Assembly: GCF_001483965.1 (NCBI RefSeq)
Contig: NZ_CP010796.1
Location: forward strand, 248,001-312,000
Source of the DNA: Carnobacterium sp. CP1
GTDB lineage: Bacteria; Bacillota; Bacilli; Lactobacillales; Carnobacteriaceae
DNA length: 64,000 bases
Reading direction: 5' to 3'
The translations under genes were made by a program, and so were the position numbers. Each line of letters begins with the position of its first letter. Positions within the stretch are counted from its first letter, which is position 1. This document shows, one piece after another, positions 17,144 through 28,365 of this stretch. Below the pieces are notes generated by a model. That model saw only the letters and a list, made by a program, of their open reading frames with translations. It did not search any database and had not been told where the DNA came from.

Positions 17144-19085
17144 AATGAAACAGATGACGCTTTTGGCAGAACAAGCAGATAAAGATCTTCTTTTAAAAGC
17201 AGTGCAGGAATTACAAAGGCTTGAGTTAGTAGATTTAACGACTTTAGAAGAATCCAATCTCCTTAGTTATTATTCTAAAGAAATGCCGACTGTTGAAAAA
17301 ACAAAATATGAAGAACGTTTGAAAGATATTCAGCATGCGTTGTCATACTTAAAACAGTACCTCCCGCAACCAGGTTTTATTGCCAAATTAAAAAAAGGCC
17401 GAGAGGAATATACGTTAGAGGAACTAGAAGCAGCAATTTCTGTTTCTCAATTAGACGCAATCTGCCAAGAAGTTTTTAAAAAAGAAAAAGAACTTATTGC
17501 GTTAGAACAACAACAGAAAAGTTTAAATGAAGAAGAACTCTTTTTGCGTAAATGGAACCCTTTAGAATTCAATCCTAATGATTTAGCAGAATTTAAACTT
17601 ACAGCAGGTTATGTTGGAACGATTGCTGCTGGAAATGTAACGGAATTTCAAAATGCACTAAAAGAAAAAGGCTCAAATTATATTGAAGAAATTTTTCAAT
17701 ACAAAGATGAAGCCGCCTATCTTATTATTACAGCTAAAGAAAATGATAGTGCTACCGAATCTATTTTGAATCAGTTTCAGTTTACCAAGTTTAATTATCC
17801 TTATACGTTAGTACCCAAAGAAGAACTGAAACGCAATCTTGCAGAAAATAAAAAGCTGCAAGAAAAAGAGCAAACATTAAAAAAAGAATTGGTAGCTTTT
17901 AAAACTAAAGTAACACAGTTAGAACTAGGCGAAGAATATTATTATAATCTCGCTCAAAGAGAAATTGGAAAAACCCTCTTATTGAACGGGAAAAGTTTCT
18001 TCTTGTTAAATGGTTGGTTGGAAGAAGAACAGGTTCCTGAATTGAAAGTCCTTTTAGATACCCACGTTGGAAAAGAACACTACGCAGTCATTTCGGAAGA
18101 AATTAAAATGAAGGACTACGGTGTTGTTCCAGTTGTTTTAGAAAACAATAAATTTGTTGAACCGTTTGAAAGTGTCACGGAGATGTACAGTTTGCCAAAA
18201 TACGATGATATTGATCCGACTCCTTTTATGATGCCGTTTTACTTAGTCTTTTTTGGTATGATGAGCGCAGATTTAGGTTATGGTTTAATTCTTCTGATCG
18301 GTACTTTTCTAGCACAGAAATACCTTAATTTAGATAAGGGAATGGCTAAATTTATTCGCTTCTTCCATTTGCTGTCTTATGGCGTAATTGTTTGGGGAGT
18401 GATTTATGGTAGTTTCTTTGGTTACGATTTGCCTTTCCAATTATTGTCAACAACGACAGACGTTATTACTATACTCTTGCTTTCAGTCGTGTTTGGGTTC
18501 ATTCAACTTGTGTATGGTCTGGTTATTAACGGAGCAGTTAAGTGGCGGAAACAAGAACGAGCCTCTAGTTATGTTGATGGAATGGCTTGGGTAGGGATCC
18601 TAGTAGGCATTGGGCTCTTAGTGTTGAGCATGATGGTTTTCGATAGTTCTCTACTTAAAACAATCGCTTATCTTTTAATAGGAGTGAATGTTGTTGGAAT
18701 TATTGTGGTGACCATGTTAGCTTCTGAAAAAAAAGGTCTGGGAGCAGCATTAGGACTATATAATTTGTATGGTATAACAGGTTATGTGGGTGATTTAGTC
18801 AGTTATACAAGATTAATGGCCCTAGGAGTTTCCGGTGGGAGTATAGCAGCAGCTTTTAATATGATTGTTGAATTTTTACCTCCTGTCGCTAAATTTACTG
18901 TTGGGATTTTGCTATTTGTCGCGTTGCATTCGCTGAATATTTTCTTAACTTATTTAAGTGCTTACGTGCATACAGCCAGATTACAATACGTTGAATTTTT
19001 CGGAAAATTTTACGAAGGTGGCGGACGAGCGTTGAATCCGTTGAAGACTTTTGAAAAACACATTTATTTAAAAAAAAGACAATAA
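17130..19085 (+). CDS. ntpI: V-type ATPase membrane subunit I (a subunit)
   Basis: This 651-aa protein has a cytosolic N-terminal half with coiled coils and a C-terminal half with about seven to eight membrane segments, starting near residue 365 (DPTPFMMPFYLVFFGMMSADLGYGL). The VSYTRLMALGVSGG segment carries the essential Arg that faces the rotor ring. It forms the ion half-channels together with NtpK. The start overlaps the end of ntpF, with an AAGGAGG 12 bases upstream. Confidence 0.94.
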   Translation: MAIAKMKQMTLLAEQADKDLLLKAVQELQRLELVDLTTLEESNLLSYYSKEMPTVEKTKYEERLKDIQHALSYLKQYLPQPGFIAKLKKGREEYTLEELEAAISVSQLDAICQEVFKKEKELIALEQQQKSLNEEELFLRKWNPLEFNPNDLAEFKLTAGYVGTIAAGNVTEFQNALKEKGSNYIEEIFQYKDEAAYLIITAKENDSATESILNQFQFTKFNYPYTLVPKEELKRNLAENKKLQEKEQTLKKELVAFKTKVTQLELGEEYYYNLAQREIGKTLLLNGKSFFLLNGWLEEEQVPELKVLLDTHVGKEHYAVISEEIKMKDYGVVPVVLENNKFVEPFESVTEMYSLPKYDDIDPTPFMMPFYLVFFGMMSADLGYGLILLIGTFLAQKYLNLDKGMAKFIRFFHLLSYGVIVWGVIYGSFFGYDLPFQLLSTTTDVITILLLSVVFGFIQLVYGLVINGAVKWRKQERASSYVDGMAWVGILVGIGLLVLSMMVFDSSLLKTIAYLLIGVNVVGIIVVTMLASEKKGLGAALGLYNLYGITGYVGDLVSYTRLMALGVSGGSIAAAFNMIVEFLPPVAKFTVGILLFVALHSLNIFLTYLSAYVHTARLQYVEFFGKFYEGGGRALNPLKTFEKHIYLKKRQ

Positions 19086-19119
19086 ACTTAAACAACTATC
19101 TAAAAAAAATATATTTTAA

Positions 19120-19614
<495 letters not shown>

Positions 19615-19658
19615 TGACTCATTTCTATTCAAAAAACGATTAAGAACGGAGGGAAATG

Positions 19659-20240
19659 ATGTCAGATCTTAAACTGATTACGGATCGTATGATTGAAAAA
19701 AAGAAAGTCGAAATACAAAACAAAATTCAACAAGCTGAACTGGAAGCAAAAAATAGACTTGCAGCAGCCGATACAGACTTAGCTGAAGAAGAAGTTAAAC
19801 AAAAGAAAATGATTGATGTTCGCTTAGCAAATGAGTTTGAAAAGAATAAAAATAGCTTGGTAAACCATAAACGCGATCAATTGCTGTCTGAAAAACAACT
19901 CTCGCTAAATTCTGTGTTTGAGAAAGCTTTGATGGAAATGGAGCAATGGAATGAAACAGAATTCCAAGCATTTTTATTATCTGTCTTAAAAGAATTTAAA
20001 GCGATGGAACGCGTAGAATTGATTTTAGGAGAAAAGTCAGCTGAAAAAGTTTCTCAACAATGGATCGAAGAAGTAGCATCAAAAGAACTAAACGTTTCTT
20101 TATCAAATGAAACGATTGCGGGGAAATTTGGATTTATCCTTAAAGACAATGGAATACAATACAATTATTTATTCCATGCTTTGATCAATGAAAGCAAAAA
20201 TCATTTGATTCCATCTGTTTCAAAAAAATTATTTCAATAA
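19659..20240 (+). CDS. ntpE: V-type ATPase stalk subunit E
   Basis: This 193-aa protein has a charged N-terminal coiled coil (to about residue 90) and a compact C-terminal domain, as in the peripheral-stalk E subunit that pairs with NtpF. Two adjacent ATG codons (19656 and 19659) are possible; the second gives better spacing to the GGAGGG ribosome site. It lies between ntpK and ntpC in the operon. Confidence 0.88.
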   Translation: MSDLKLITDRMIEKKKVEIQNKIQQAELEAKNRLAAADTDLAEEEVKQKKMIDVRLANEFEKNKNSLVNHKRDQLLSEKQLSLNSVFEKALMEMEQWNETEFQAFLLSVLKEFKAMERVELILGEKSAEKVSQQWIEEVASKELNVSLSNETIAGKFGFILKDNGIQYNYLFHALINESKNHLIPSVSKKLFQ

Positions 20241-20255
20241 AAAGGAGGAGAATAA

Positions 20256-21260
20256 ATGAAGCCAACAGCATTTGCTGGGACTAACGCACGCATTCGTGTT
20301 TACGAAAGTAATCTCCTTAGAAATGATCAATTTGAACGGATGCTACAAGCGCCTGATTTTGAAGAAGCATTGAATGTTTTAAAGGATACACCTTATCGAA
20401 ATGATATAGAACAATTAAAAGAGACAAAAGACTATGATTTAATGCTAGTGAATGAATTGCAACGAATGTATGCTGAGTTATTCAGCATTAGCCCAGAACC
20501 GAACTTAGTTGAATTGTTTTCGTTGCGGTATTCTTACCACAATTTAAAAGTATTATTAAAAGAGTATTTCACAAAAAATGACTTCACAACAATGCTGATA
20601 CCGATTGGAAAAAATTCCATTTCAACTTTAAGACAAGCTGTAGAAACCAGTAGATCCGATGATTTGGATCAAGAATATTTAACAAGTATTCTTGAAGTGA
20701 AAACAGACTACGAAGATTACTCCAATATTCAATCGATTGACATTATCCTTGATCGTCGTTACTTTACTCATTTAAAACAATTAGCGATAAAAATAGAAGA
20801 CCCTAAAGTGTTGGAATTGATCGTTCTTTATATCGATTTAAATAACTTGTCTACTTTGACAAGGGCTATCAGCCAAAAACGATCACGAAATTTTTTGACT
20901 ACTATTTTATCCGATGCTGGAAGTATGCCTATAGAAGAACTTATTTCATTGGGTTCAGAAAGTTTAGAAGAGGCGGGTAAAAAACTAGCGGAAGGCAAAT
21001 ATCGGGAAATTGTTACAGCTTCGATCCGTTCAGACAATCAAGAATTGTCTCCTGTGAAAATTGATCTTGCAACGGATGATGCCTTCATGGAAAAAATGAA
21101 AGACGCAAAATTAGAAGTCTTTGGTCCGATGCCTTTATTAGCGTATATTTATGCGAAAGAAAATGAAGTTAAAAATTTACGTTTAGTTTTAGTCGGCAAA
21201 GAAAATAAGCTTCCGCTTGAAGAAGTTACAGAAAGGATGCGAATCAATTATGGCTCATAA
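20256..21260 (+). CDS. ntpC: V-type ATPase subunit C (d-type)
   Basis: This 334-aa protein matches the V/A-ATPase C (d) subunit, which sits on the rotor ring and links it to the central shaft. Family features include the start [27 protein letters not shown], and the C-terminal [24 protein letters not shown]. The ribosome site is AAGGAGGAG. Its end overlaps ntpG by 11 bases. Confidence 0.92.
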   Translation: MKPTAFAGTNARIRVYESNLLRNDQFERMLQAPDFEEALNVLKDTPYRNDIEQLKETKDYDLMLVNELQRMYAELFSISPEPNLVELFSLRYSYHNLKVLLKEYFTKNDFTTMLIPIGKNSISTLRQAVETSRSDDLDQEYLTSILEVKTDYEDYSNIQSIDIILDRRYFTHLKQLAIKIEDPKVLELIVLYIDLNNLSTLTRAISQKRSRNFLTTILSDAGSMPIEELISLGSESLEEAGKKLAEGKYREIVTASIRSDNQELSPVKIDLATDDAFMEKMKDAKLEVFGPMPLLAYIYAKENEVKNLRLVLVGKENKLPLEEVTERMRINYGS

Positions 21261-21561
21261 AATTGGTGTAGTCGGCGACAAAGACTCGATTTTACCTTTT
21301 AAAATCTTAGGATTTGACGTTTTTTACGCATCTGAAGCTAGAGAAGCTAGACGGACAGTTGATCGCCTAGCTAAAGAAGAGTATGGCATTATTTATTTGA
21401 CAGAACCGTTAGGAAAATTAATACCGGAGACGATCGACCGCTACGACCAAATGATAAAACCAGCCGTTATCTTAATTCCTAATCACTTAGGTTCATTAGA
21501 CATTGGGAAAAAAAGAATCCAGCAAAATGTTGAAAAGGCAGTGGGGCAAAATATTTTATAG
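21250..21561 (+). CDS. ntpG: V-type ATPase shaft subunit F (NtpG)
   Basis: This 103-aa protein has the Rossmann-like fold signature of the F subunit: [19 protein letters not shown] at the N-terminus and [12 protein letters not shown] in the middle. It is part of the central shaft with NtpD. The start at 21250 (MAHKIG) follows an AAAGGA and overlaps ntpC by 11 bases; a longer frame back to 21217 lies inside ntpC and is not supported. Confidence 0.92.
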   Translation: MAHKIGVVGDKDSILPFKILGFDVFYASEAREARRTVDRLAKEEYGIIYLTEPLGKLIPETIDRYDQMIKPAVILIPNHLGSLDIGKKRIQQNVEKAVGQNIL

Positions 21562-21573
21562 GAGGTTACCAGT

Positions 21574-23361
21574 TTGAACAAAGGAAGAATTGTGAGTGTC
21601 TCTGGGCCGTTAGTTACGGCTGAAGGGATGGAGCAAGCTAATATTCAAGATATCTGTAAAGTCGGTAAGCTTGGGTTAATTGGCGAAATTATTGAAATGC
21701 GTAACGATGTAGCTTCTATTCAAGTTTATGAAGAAACGTCAATGGTTGGACCTGGAGAACCTGTTGAAACAACTGGTGAAGCTTTGTCAGTTGAATTAGC
21801 TCCCGGCATGATTTCGCAAATGTTTGATGGAATTCAACGTCCGCTTGATAAATTTATGGACAAAACAGAAAGCAACTATCTGATTCGCGGAGTTTCTATT
21901 GAAGCATTGAGTCGAACAGATAAATGGACGTTCACGCCAACTGTAGAAGTTGGAACGAAGGTTGTTGCAGGGGATATCGTTGGGACTATTCCTGAAACAA
22001 AAGTTATTGTACACAAAATAATGGTTCCATATGGTGTTGAAGGCACGATCAAGAGTATTGAGAGTGGAAATTTTGATATTACTGAGACTATTTATACGAT
22101 TGAAACTGAAGAAAATGGCGTAAAAGAATTTACGATGCTGCAGAAATGGCCCGTTAGACAAGGACGTCCAACAGCAAAAAAATTAAACCCAGTTGAACCG
22201 ATGATTACCGGACAACGTGTCATTGATACGCTGTTCCCAGTAGCAAAAGGCGGTGCTGCGGCTGTTCCAGGTCCATTTGGAGCTGGTAAAACGGTGGTGC
22301 AACATCAAATCGCTAAATGGGCAGATGTTGATTTAGTTGTGTATGTCGGGTGTGGAGAACGTGGGAATGAAATGACTGACGTAATCAATGAATTTCCGCA
22401 ATTAATTGATCCTAATACCGGGGAGTCCATTATGGAACGTACGATTTTGATTGCAAATACATCAAATATGCCTGTTGCAGCTCGTGAAGCTTCCATCTAT
22501 ACAGGTATTACGATCGCTGAATACTTTAGAGATATGGGCTATAGTGTCGCTATTATGGCGGATTCTACTTCTCGTTGGGCAGAGGCATTGCGTGAGATGT
22601 CAGGTCGTCTTGAAGAAATGCCAGGAGATGAAGGATATCCAGCTTACTTAGGAAGCCGAATTGCAGAATTTTACGAGCGTGCTGGAAAAATCATTACTTT
22701 GGGAACGGAAGGCCGAGAAGGAAGTATCACTGCTATCGGCGCAGTATCCCCTCCTGGAGGAGATACTTCTGAGCCGGTAACTCAAAATACTTTGCGAGTT
22801 GCTAAGGTATTCTGGAGCTTAGATAATTTATTAGCACAAAAACGTCACTTTCCTTCTATTGATTGGCTAGCGTCGTACTCTTTATATTCTCAAGAGTTAG
22901 GGATTTATAACGGAGAACAATTAGGAAAAGATTGGACGGGAATGGTCAGAAGAACCATGACCTTGTTGCAAGAAGAATCTGAACTGGAAGAAATTGTCCG
23001 CTTAGTCGGTGTTGAGTCTTTATCTGAAAGAGACCGTCTAAAGTTGGCGACATCTAAAATGATTCGTGAAGATTTCTTACAACAAAATGCGTTTGATGAT
23101 GTCGATACGTATACTTCTCGAGAAAAGCAATATGAAATGTTATCAACTATTTTGTATTTTGAAGATGAAGCTCTTGCTGGTATGGCATTAGGTTCTTATT
23201 TTAATGAAATTATTGAAGGTACTGTTACAGTTCGTGAAAGAATTGGTAGAGGGAAGTACATCCCTGAAGAAGAAATTGGGAAGTTTGAAATCTTAAAATC
23301 AGATATTAAAACCACCATTCACCAAATCGTTGAAAAAGGAGGAATGGAATTAGATGCTTAA
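21574..23361 (+). CDS. ntpA: V-type ATPase catalytic subunit A
   Basis: The 595-aa A subunit hydrolyses ATP. The P-loop GPFGAGKT lies at residues 233-240 (Lys239); GERGNEMTD with the catalytic Glu, and [24 protein letters not shown] are also intact. The non-homologous insert of about 90 residues typical of A subunits is present before the P-loop, and there is no intein. It starts with TTG eight bases after GGAGG, and its last 8 bases overlap ntpB. Confidence 0.97.
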   Translation: MNKGRIVSVSGPLVTAEGMEQANIQDICKVGKLGLIGEIIEMRNDVASIQVYEETSMVGPGEPVETTGEALSVELAPGMISQMFDGIQRPLDKFMDKTESNYLIRGVSIEALSRTDKWTFTPTVEVGTKVVAGDIVGTIPETKVIVHKIMVPYGVEGTIKSIESGNFDITETIYTIETEENGVKEFTMLQKWPVRQGRPTAKKLNPVEPMITGQRVIDTLFPVAKGGAAAVPGPFGAGKTVVQHQIAKWADVDLVVYVGCGERGNEMTDVINEFPQLIDPNTGESIMERTILIANTSNMPVAAREASIYTGITIAEYFRDMGYSVAIMADSTSRWAEALREMSGRLEEMPGDEGYPAYLGSRIAEFYERAGKIITLGTEGREGSITAIGAVSPPGGDTSEPVTQNTLRVAKVFWSLDNLLAQKRHFPSIDWLASYSLYSQELGIYNGEQLGKDWTGMVRRTMTLLQEESELEEIVRLVGVESLSERDRLKLATSKMIREDFLQQNAFDDVDTYTSREKQYEMLSTILYFEDEALAGMALGSYFNEIIEGTVTVRERIGRGKYIPEEEIGKFEILKSDIKTTIHQIVEKGGMELDA

Positions 23362-24730
23362 AGAATATCGGACAATCACAGAAGTTGTCGGTCCTTTGAT
23401 GGCTGTTGAAGGTGTTGAAGGCGTTAAATTTGATGAGTTAGTTGACATCCAAATGCAAAACGGCGAAAAAAGACGTGGACAAGTTTTGGAAATCAATGGG
23501 GATAAAGCGATGGTTCAAATATTTGAGGGCTCTCACGGAATCAACTTAAAAGATACTAAAGTGCGTTTCTTAGGCAAACCCTTAACGTTAGATGTTTCTG
23601 AAGACATGCTTGGTCGCGTCTTCGATGGAATGGGACGCATCAATGATAACGGACCTGAATTGATCGCTGAAAAATCATTGGATGTTAACGGAGAAGCGAT
23701 CAATCCCATGGCTCGTGACTATCCAGATGAATTTATCCAGACAGGAATTTCATCTATTGATCACCTAAATACATTGGTTAGAGGACAGAAACTGCCTGTA
23801 TTCTCAGGTTCGGGGCTTCCGCATAAAGAATTAGCTGCTCAAATCGCAAGACAGGCTACTGTTTTAAATTCAGACGAAAAATTTGCCATTGTTTTTGCGG
23901 CTATCGGTATTACGTTTGAAGAAGCAGAGTTTTTCATGGAAGACTTTCGTAAAACAGGTGCCATTGATCATTCGGTTATGTTTGTTAACTTAGCGGACGA
24001 TCCTGCAATTGAACGGATAGCCACTCCAAAGATGGCCTTGACGACAGCTGAGTATTTAGCTTATGAAAAAGACATGCATGTATTGGTTATTATGACGGAT
24101 ATGACGAATTATTGTGAAGCCTTGCGTGAAATCTCAGCAGCAAGACGTGAAGTCCCTGGACGTCGTGGTTACCCGGGTTATCTTTACACCAATCTGGCAA
24201 CGTTATTTGAACGTGCTGGTCGTTTGGTCGGTGGAAAGGGTTCTGTTACGCAGATTCCTATTCTAACTATGCCAGAAGACGATATTACGCATCCGATTCC
24301 TGATTTGACCGGATACATCACAGAAGGACAAATCATTTTGTCTCGCGATTTATTCAATAATGGTATTCACCCGCCTATCGATGTCTTGCCATCTTTGTCG
24401 CGTTTAAAAGATAAAGGGACTGGCGAAGGGAAAACAAGAAAAGATCATGCTGCTACCATGAACCAGTTATTCGCTGCTTATGCAGAAGGAAAACAAGCGA
24501 AAGAACTCGCTGTGGTGCTAGGAGAGTCTGCTCTTTCTGAAACAGACAAGCTTTATGCTGAATTTGGCGAGCGTTTTGAAAAAGAATACGTAAACCAAGG
24601 AAACTATACCAATCGTACTATCGAAGAATCATTAGATTTGGGTTGGGAACTCTTGTCCATTTTGCCTAGAACGGAATTGAAGCGGATCAAAGATGAGATG
24701 TTAGACGAATACCTGCCGAAGGGGGAGTGA
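23354..24730 (+). CDS. ntpB: V-type ATPase regulatory subunit B
   Basis: The 458-aa B subunit alternates with A in the catalytic hexamer. It lacks a true P-loop ([16 protein letters not shown] instead), as is normal, and keeps the [18 protein letters not shown] segment, which supplies the arginine finger region. The ribosome site AAAGGAGG lies within the end of ntpA, implying coupled translation. Confidence 0.97.
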   Translation: MLKEYRTITEVVGPLMAVEGVEGVKFDELVDIQMQNGEKRRGQVLEINGDKAMVQIFEGSHGINLKDTKVRFLGKPLTLDVSEDMLGRVFDGMGRINDNGPELIAEKSLDVNGEAINPMARDYPDEFIQTGISSIDHLNTLVRGQKLPVFSGSGLPHKELAAQIARQATVLNSDEKFAIVFAAIGITFEEAEFFMEDFRKTGAIDHSVMFVNLADDPAIERIATPKMALTTAEYLAYEKDMHVLVIMTDMTNYCEALREISAARREVPGRRGYPGYLYTNLATLFERAGRLVGGKGSVTQIPILTMPEDDITHPIPDLTGYITEGQIILSRDLFNNGIHPPIDVLPSLSRLKDKGTGEGKTRKDHAATMNQLFAAYAEGKQAKELAVVLGESALSETDKLYAEFGERFEKEYVNQGNYTNRTIEESLDLGWELLSILPRTELKRIKDEMLDEYLPKGE

Positions 24731-24736
24731 GTCTAA

Positions 24737-25363
24737 ATGGCAAAATTAAATGTGAACCCAACTAGAATGGAATTGACCATTTTAAAGCAGCAGCTGAGTA
24801 CTGCAACTCGCGGTCATAAATTGTTGAAAGACAAACAAGACGAGCTGATGCGTCAATTCATTACGCTTATCCGGAAAAACAATGAGTTACGTGCAGAAGT
24901 GGAAGGCAAATTAACTAGTGCGATGCAATCTTTTGTGATGGCTAAAGCATTGTTAAACGAAAATTTTATTGAAGAGCTAGTAGCGATTCCACCTCGTGCA
25001 GTAGAACTAGAGATATACGAAAAAAATATTATGAGTGTTTCCGTACCGGTCATGAATTTTAAGTATGATGAGAGTCAAGATACTAACGAATTACGTTATG
25101 GCTACTTAAATTCCAATAGTGAATTAGACACGTCAATTGAAAAAATGTCAGCAGTCATGGCTCAGTTATTGGAACTTTCAGAAATCGAAAAAACTTGTCA
25201 ACTAATGGCAGATGAAATCGAAAAAACTCGTCGCAGAGTAAATGCATTAGAGTATATGACGATTCCAAGGTATGAAGAAACGATTTATTTTATTCAAATG
25301 AAATTAGATGAAAACGAAAGAGCTAATATCACCCGATTGATGAAAGTAAAAGATATGGGTTAA
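24737..25363 (+). CDS. ntpD: V-type ATPase shaft subunit D
   Basis: The 208-aa D subunit forms the long coiled coil of the central shaft: the start [20 protein letters not shown] and the C-terminal [19 protein letters not shown] are family hallmarks. It is the last gene of this operon; the E. hirae operon continues with ntpH and ntpJ (K+ uptake), which are absent here, since terminators and an unrelated phospholipase gene follow. Confidence 0.95.
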   Translation: MAKLNVNPTRMELTILKQQLSTATRGHKLLKDKQDELMRQFITLIRKNNELRAEVEGKLTSAMQSFVMAKALLNENFIEELVAIPPRAVELEIYEKNIMSVSVPVMNFKYDESQDTNELRYGYLNSNSELDTSIEKMSAVMAQLLELSEIEKTCQLMADEIEKTRRRVNALEYMTIPRYEETIYFIQMKLDENERANITRLMKVKDMG

Positions 25364-25377
25364 AAAGGCTTTTTGGC

Positions 25378-25489
25378 AAATCACGATGGTGATTTTTATG
25401 GTGAAATACAGTCATTTCACTTACTAACACCAAAAATGACAGAACCTTAAAAAAACGAACAAAATCAGTGATGATTTTGTTCGTTTTTT
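25378..25489 (+). terminator. Terminator of the ntp operon, with two small hairpins before it
   Basis: The main stem is a perfect 14-base pair (AACGAACAAAATCA at 25454-25467, its complement at 25472-25485) with a GTGA loop and a T run. Before it lie AAATCAC/GTGATTT (25378-25395) followed by T, and GTGAAAT/ATTTCAC (25401-25420). Confidence 0.88.
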
Positions 25490-25551
25490 CGTTGTCATTG
25501 GTACCACTAAAAACAAGAGCCGTGTATACTGAGTTTAAGGAGATGATGCAG

Positions 25552-26922
25552 ATGGAGACAGAACTTCTTAAACAAATAAAACGGTCAAAAAAAGTAGCAC
25601 TTGTATTAGGCGGCGGAGGAGCGAGAGGTTCTTATCAAATAGGTGTTTGGAAAGCATTGAAAGAGCTTTGTATTGAAATTCACCTGATTACTGGAACTTC
25701 TGTAGGGGCTTTAAATGGAGCTTTATTTCTTCAAGATGAGTACGATTTAGGCGAACAGATGTGGCGTAAAATGGAAACCAACCATGTCTTGGCTTTATCT
25801 AAACCGATCGAAATCAACAGCTTTAAAAGTTACCGCCGAACAATGCGAGGTTTTGTTGTGTCGGCCTTAAAAAAAAGAGGATTTAATACCACTCCTTTAA
25901 AAGAGCTGATCGACACTTATCTGGCAGATGAAAAACGCATCAGAAAGAGCGCCATTGAATTTGGTTTGACTCTGACAGAATATCCTTCGATGAAACGCGT
26001 AGAGTTTTTCTTACCTAGTATACCGTTTGGCGAATTGAGTCTTTATTTGCTGGGAAGTGCTTCATTCTATCCAGCAATGCAAATCACTAAAATTGGTGAA
26101 AAGTCTTATATTGATGGAGGGTACTACAATAATTTGCCCGTTGAGATGGCGCTCGAAAAAAAACCGACAGCAGTAATCAGCGTTGACATTACAGGACCAA
26201 TCTCGTTGAAAAGGAGTAGGCCGATTACTGATGTACCGATTCATGATCTAGGCAGTAAATGGCCATTGGGAAACTTATTGTTATTCGATGGCAATCGTGC
26301 GGATATCAACATTGCTCTGGGTTATTATGAAACGATGAAGCACTTTGAATTTTATGAAGGCAGTTGGTATACTTTTGAAAAAGATAGTTTTAAAAAGCAT
26401 TACGAAAAATTTTATTTGGCGTTAGCTAAATTTTTGATGAATAAAAATAGACGGTTTGCGGCTGGCTTCTTAAATGAAACCGAACAACAGCAAAAAAATT
26501 TAAAGGTTTTAGAAAAATATTGGCGAGGGCGAATTGGAAAAAAAGAGCTGACCTATGCAGTACATGAACTGATTGGGAAGTTATTTCAGATTGATCCGAC
26601 AAAAGTGTATAGCTTTTCTTTATTTGAAACAGCGATTCTTGAAAAATACGAAGAATTAGTCAAAGCAACTACGATCAATGAAGTTGATGAATTGTTTACT
26701 GTTGACGTTATTTATTCAGTAGAAGAATGGATTGCTCGTTACTTAGAAAGAATTCCGTTTCTTTCTAATAAAAAAATGCTGCTGTATTTTTTAAATTTGA
26801 TTGAAAAAAATCAACCGATTGAATGGCATAATTGGAAAGTTCACTATTTGATTAAACAAAAACCTCATGTTTTCATGATGGCCATTTGTATGGATCAGAT
26901 AAAAAACGGAAATTTTAAATAA
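25552..26922 (+). CDS. Patatin-like phospholipase
   Basis: This 456-aa protein has the full patatin set in its N-terminal 230 residues: the oxyanion loop GGGGARGSYQIG, the nucleophile elbow GTSVG, and the Asp of the dyad in IDGGYYNN. An extra C-terminal part of about 220 residues is largely helical and I do not recognise it. The product lacks a signal peptide and is probably cytosolic or membrane-associated (RssA/YchK-like group). The frame is open to 25468 inside the preceding terminator; the ATG at 25552, nine bases after AAGGAG, is the best start. The substrate is unknown. Confidence 0.85.
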   Translation: METELLKQIKRSKKVALVLGGGGARGSYQIGVWKALKELCIEIHLITGTSVGALNGALFLQDEYDLGEQMWRKMETNHVLALSKPIEINSFKSYRRTMRGFVVSALKKRGFNTTPLKELIDTYLADEKRIRKSAIEFGLTLTEYPSMKRVEFFLPSIPFGELSLYLLGSASFYPAMQITKIGEKSYIDGGYYNNLPVEMALEKKPTAVISVDITGPISLKRSRPITDVPIHDLGSKWPLGNLLLFDGNRADINIALGYYETMKHFEFYEGSWYTFEKDSFKKHYEKFYLALAKFLMNKNRRFAAGFLNETEQQQKNLKVLEKYWRGRIGKKELTYAVHELIGKLFQIDPTKVYSFSLFETAILEKYEELVKATTINEVDELFTVDVIYSVEEWIARYLERIPFLSNKKMLLYFLNLIEKNQPIEWHNWKVHYLIKQKPHVFMMAICMDQIKNGNFK

Positions 26923-27030
26923 AAGTTACAGAACAACTGGATTTTATGGTACACTTAAGGGTGAGTTCTCATTATCAGGTATTTTGCATAGCCTAAATTA
27001 AATTAGCTTAATCAATGAGAGGTGAATGAA

Positions 27031-27252
27031 GTGGCTCAAAAATTTACTTACGAAATTATGGAAGAAATTGCAGTGCTTTCTGAAAATGCAAAAGGATGGC
27101 GTAAAGAATTAAATCTAGTAAGTTGGAATGGCAACCCGCCTAAATTTGATATTCGGGATTGGGCTCCAAACCATGAAAAAATGGGCAAAGGCCTGACGCT
27201 TACCAATGAAGAAATGGAAACACTCAAATCCTTTTTAGCAACTTTAAATTAA
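27031..27252 (+). CDS. ydbC: YdbC-family PC4-like single-strand DNA-binding protein
   Basis: This 73-aa protein matches the YdbC family, with KGWRKELNLVSWNG, KFDIRDWAPNHEKMGKG and a C-terminal helix. Lactococcus YdbC was shown by structure to resemble the coactivator PC4 and to bind single-stranded DNA, with a possible role in transcription or repair. I chose the GTG at 27031, six bases after AGAGGTG; a GTG at 27022 overlaps the ribosome site. A promoter with extended -10 (TGG-TACACT at 26950-26955) lies upstream. Confidence 0.85.
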   Translation: MAQKFTYEIMEEIAVLSENAKGWRKELNLVSWNGNPPKFDIRDWAPNHEKMGKGLTLTNEEMETLKSFLATLN

Positions 27253-27284
27253 TGCCCAAAGATTTTACACAAAAGAAATAATAA

Positions 27285-27932
<648 letters not shown>

Positions 27933-27937
27933 ACATT

Positions 27938-28153
27938 ATGATGTTACTTCCATCTATTGATAGTTTATTAGAAAAAATTGATTCAAAATATTCTTTGGTG
28001 ATTTTAGCCAGTAAACGGGCGCATGAGTTAGAAAACAAAGCGATGCCGATGTTAGATGAATACGAATCACACAAGAATGTCGGTCGTGCTTTAGAAGAAA
28101 TTGATGCTGGGGATTTAGTTATTGACCCTGCAACAGTTGGGGCGAAAGAATAA
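27938..28153 (+). CDS. rpoZ: RNA polymerase omega subunit
   Basis: The 71-aa omega subunit has the family start [19 protein letters not shown] and the core helix ASKRAHEL. It begins 5 bases after gmk behind AAGGAG, so the two genes form a unit that ends in the hairpin at 28189. Confidence 0.95.
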   Translation: MMLLPSIDSLLEKIDSKYSLVILASKRAHELENKAMPMLDEYESHKNVGRALEEIDAGDLVIDPATVGAKE

Positions 28154-28188
28154 GAAATATGCAACAAACTTTTAAAAAGATAAATGGC

Positions 28189-28235
28189 AAGTGCTGCAAA
28201 ATAGGGATCTACCTGTTTTGAAGCACTTTTGTTTT
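28189..28235 (+). terminator. Terminator after rpoZ
   Basis: AAGTGCTGCAAAATAGG (28189-28205) pairs, with two mismatches, with CCTGTTTTGAAGCACTT (28212-28228), followed by a T-rich run. Confidence 0.75.
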
Positions 28236-28365
28236 AATGTCTTTTTACATCCGCAAGTAAGGAAATCGAGATAATTCTAAGGATAGCAAGACAAAGGTGT
28301 TCTTTTTTAGTAAAATGGAGTAAGAGATTATCTGAGATTTGAGAGCGAAATAGGAGGTTTTAAGA

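Noticed and set aside
21574..23361. Possible intein in ntpA
   Set aside because: The protein is 595 aa, normal for bacterial A subunits, and the P-loop region is continuous.
25468..25551. Extended start of the patatin-like gene
   Set aside because: This part lies inside the ntp terminator stem and has no ribosome site.
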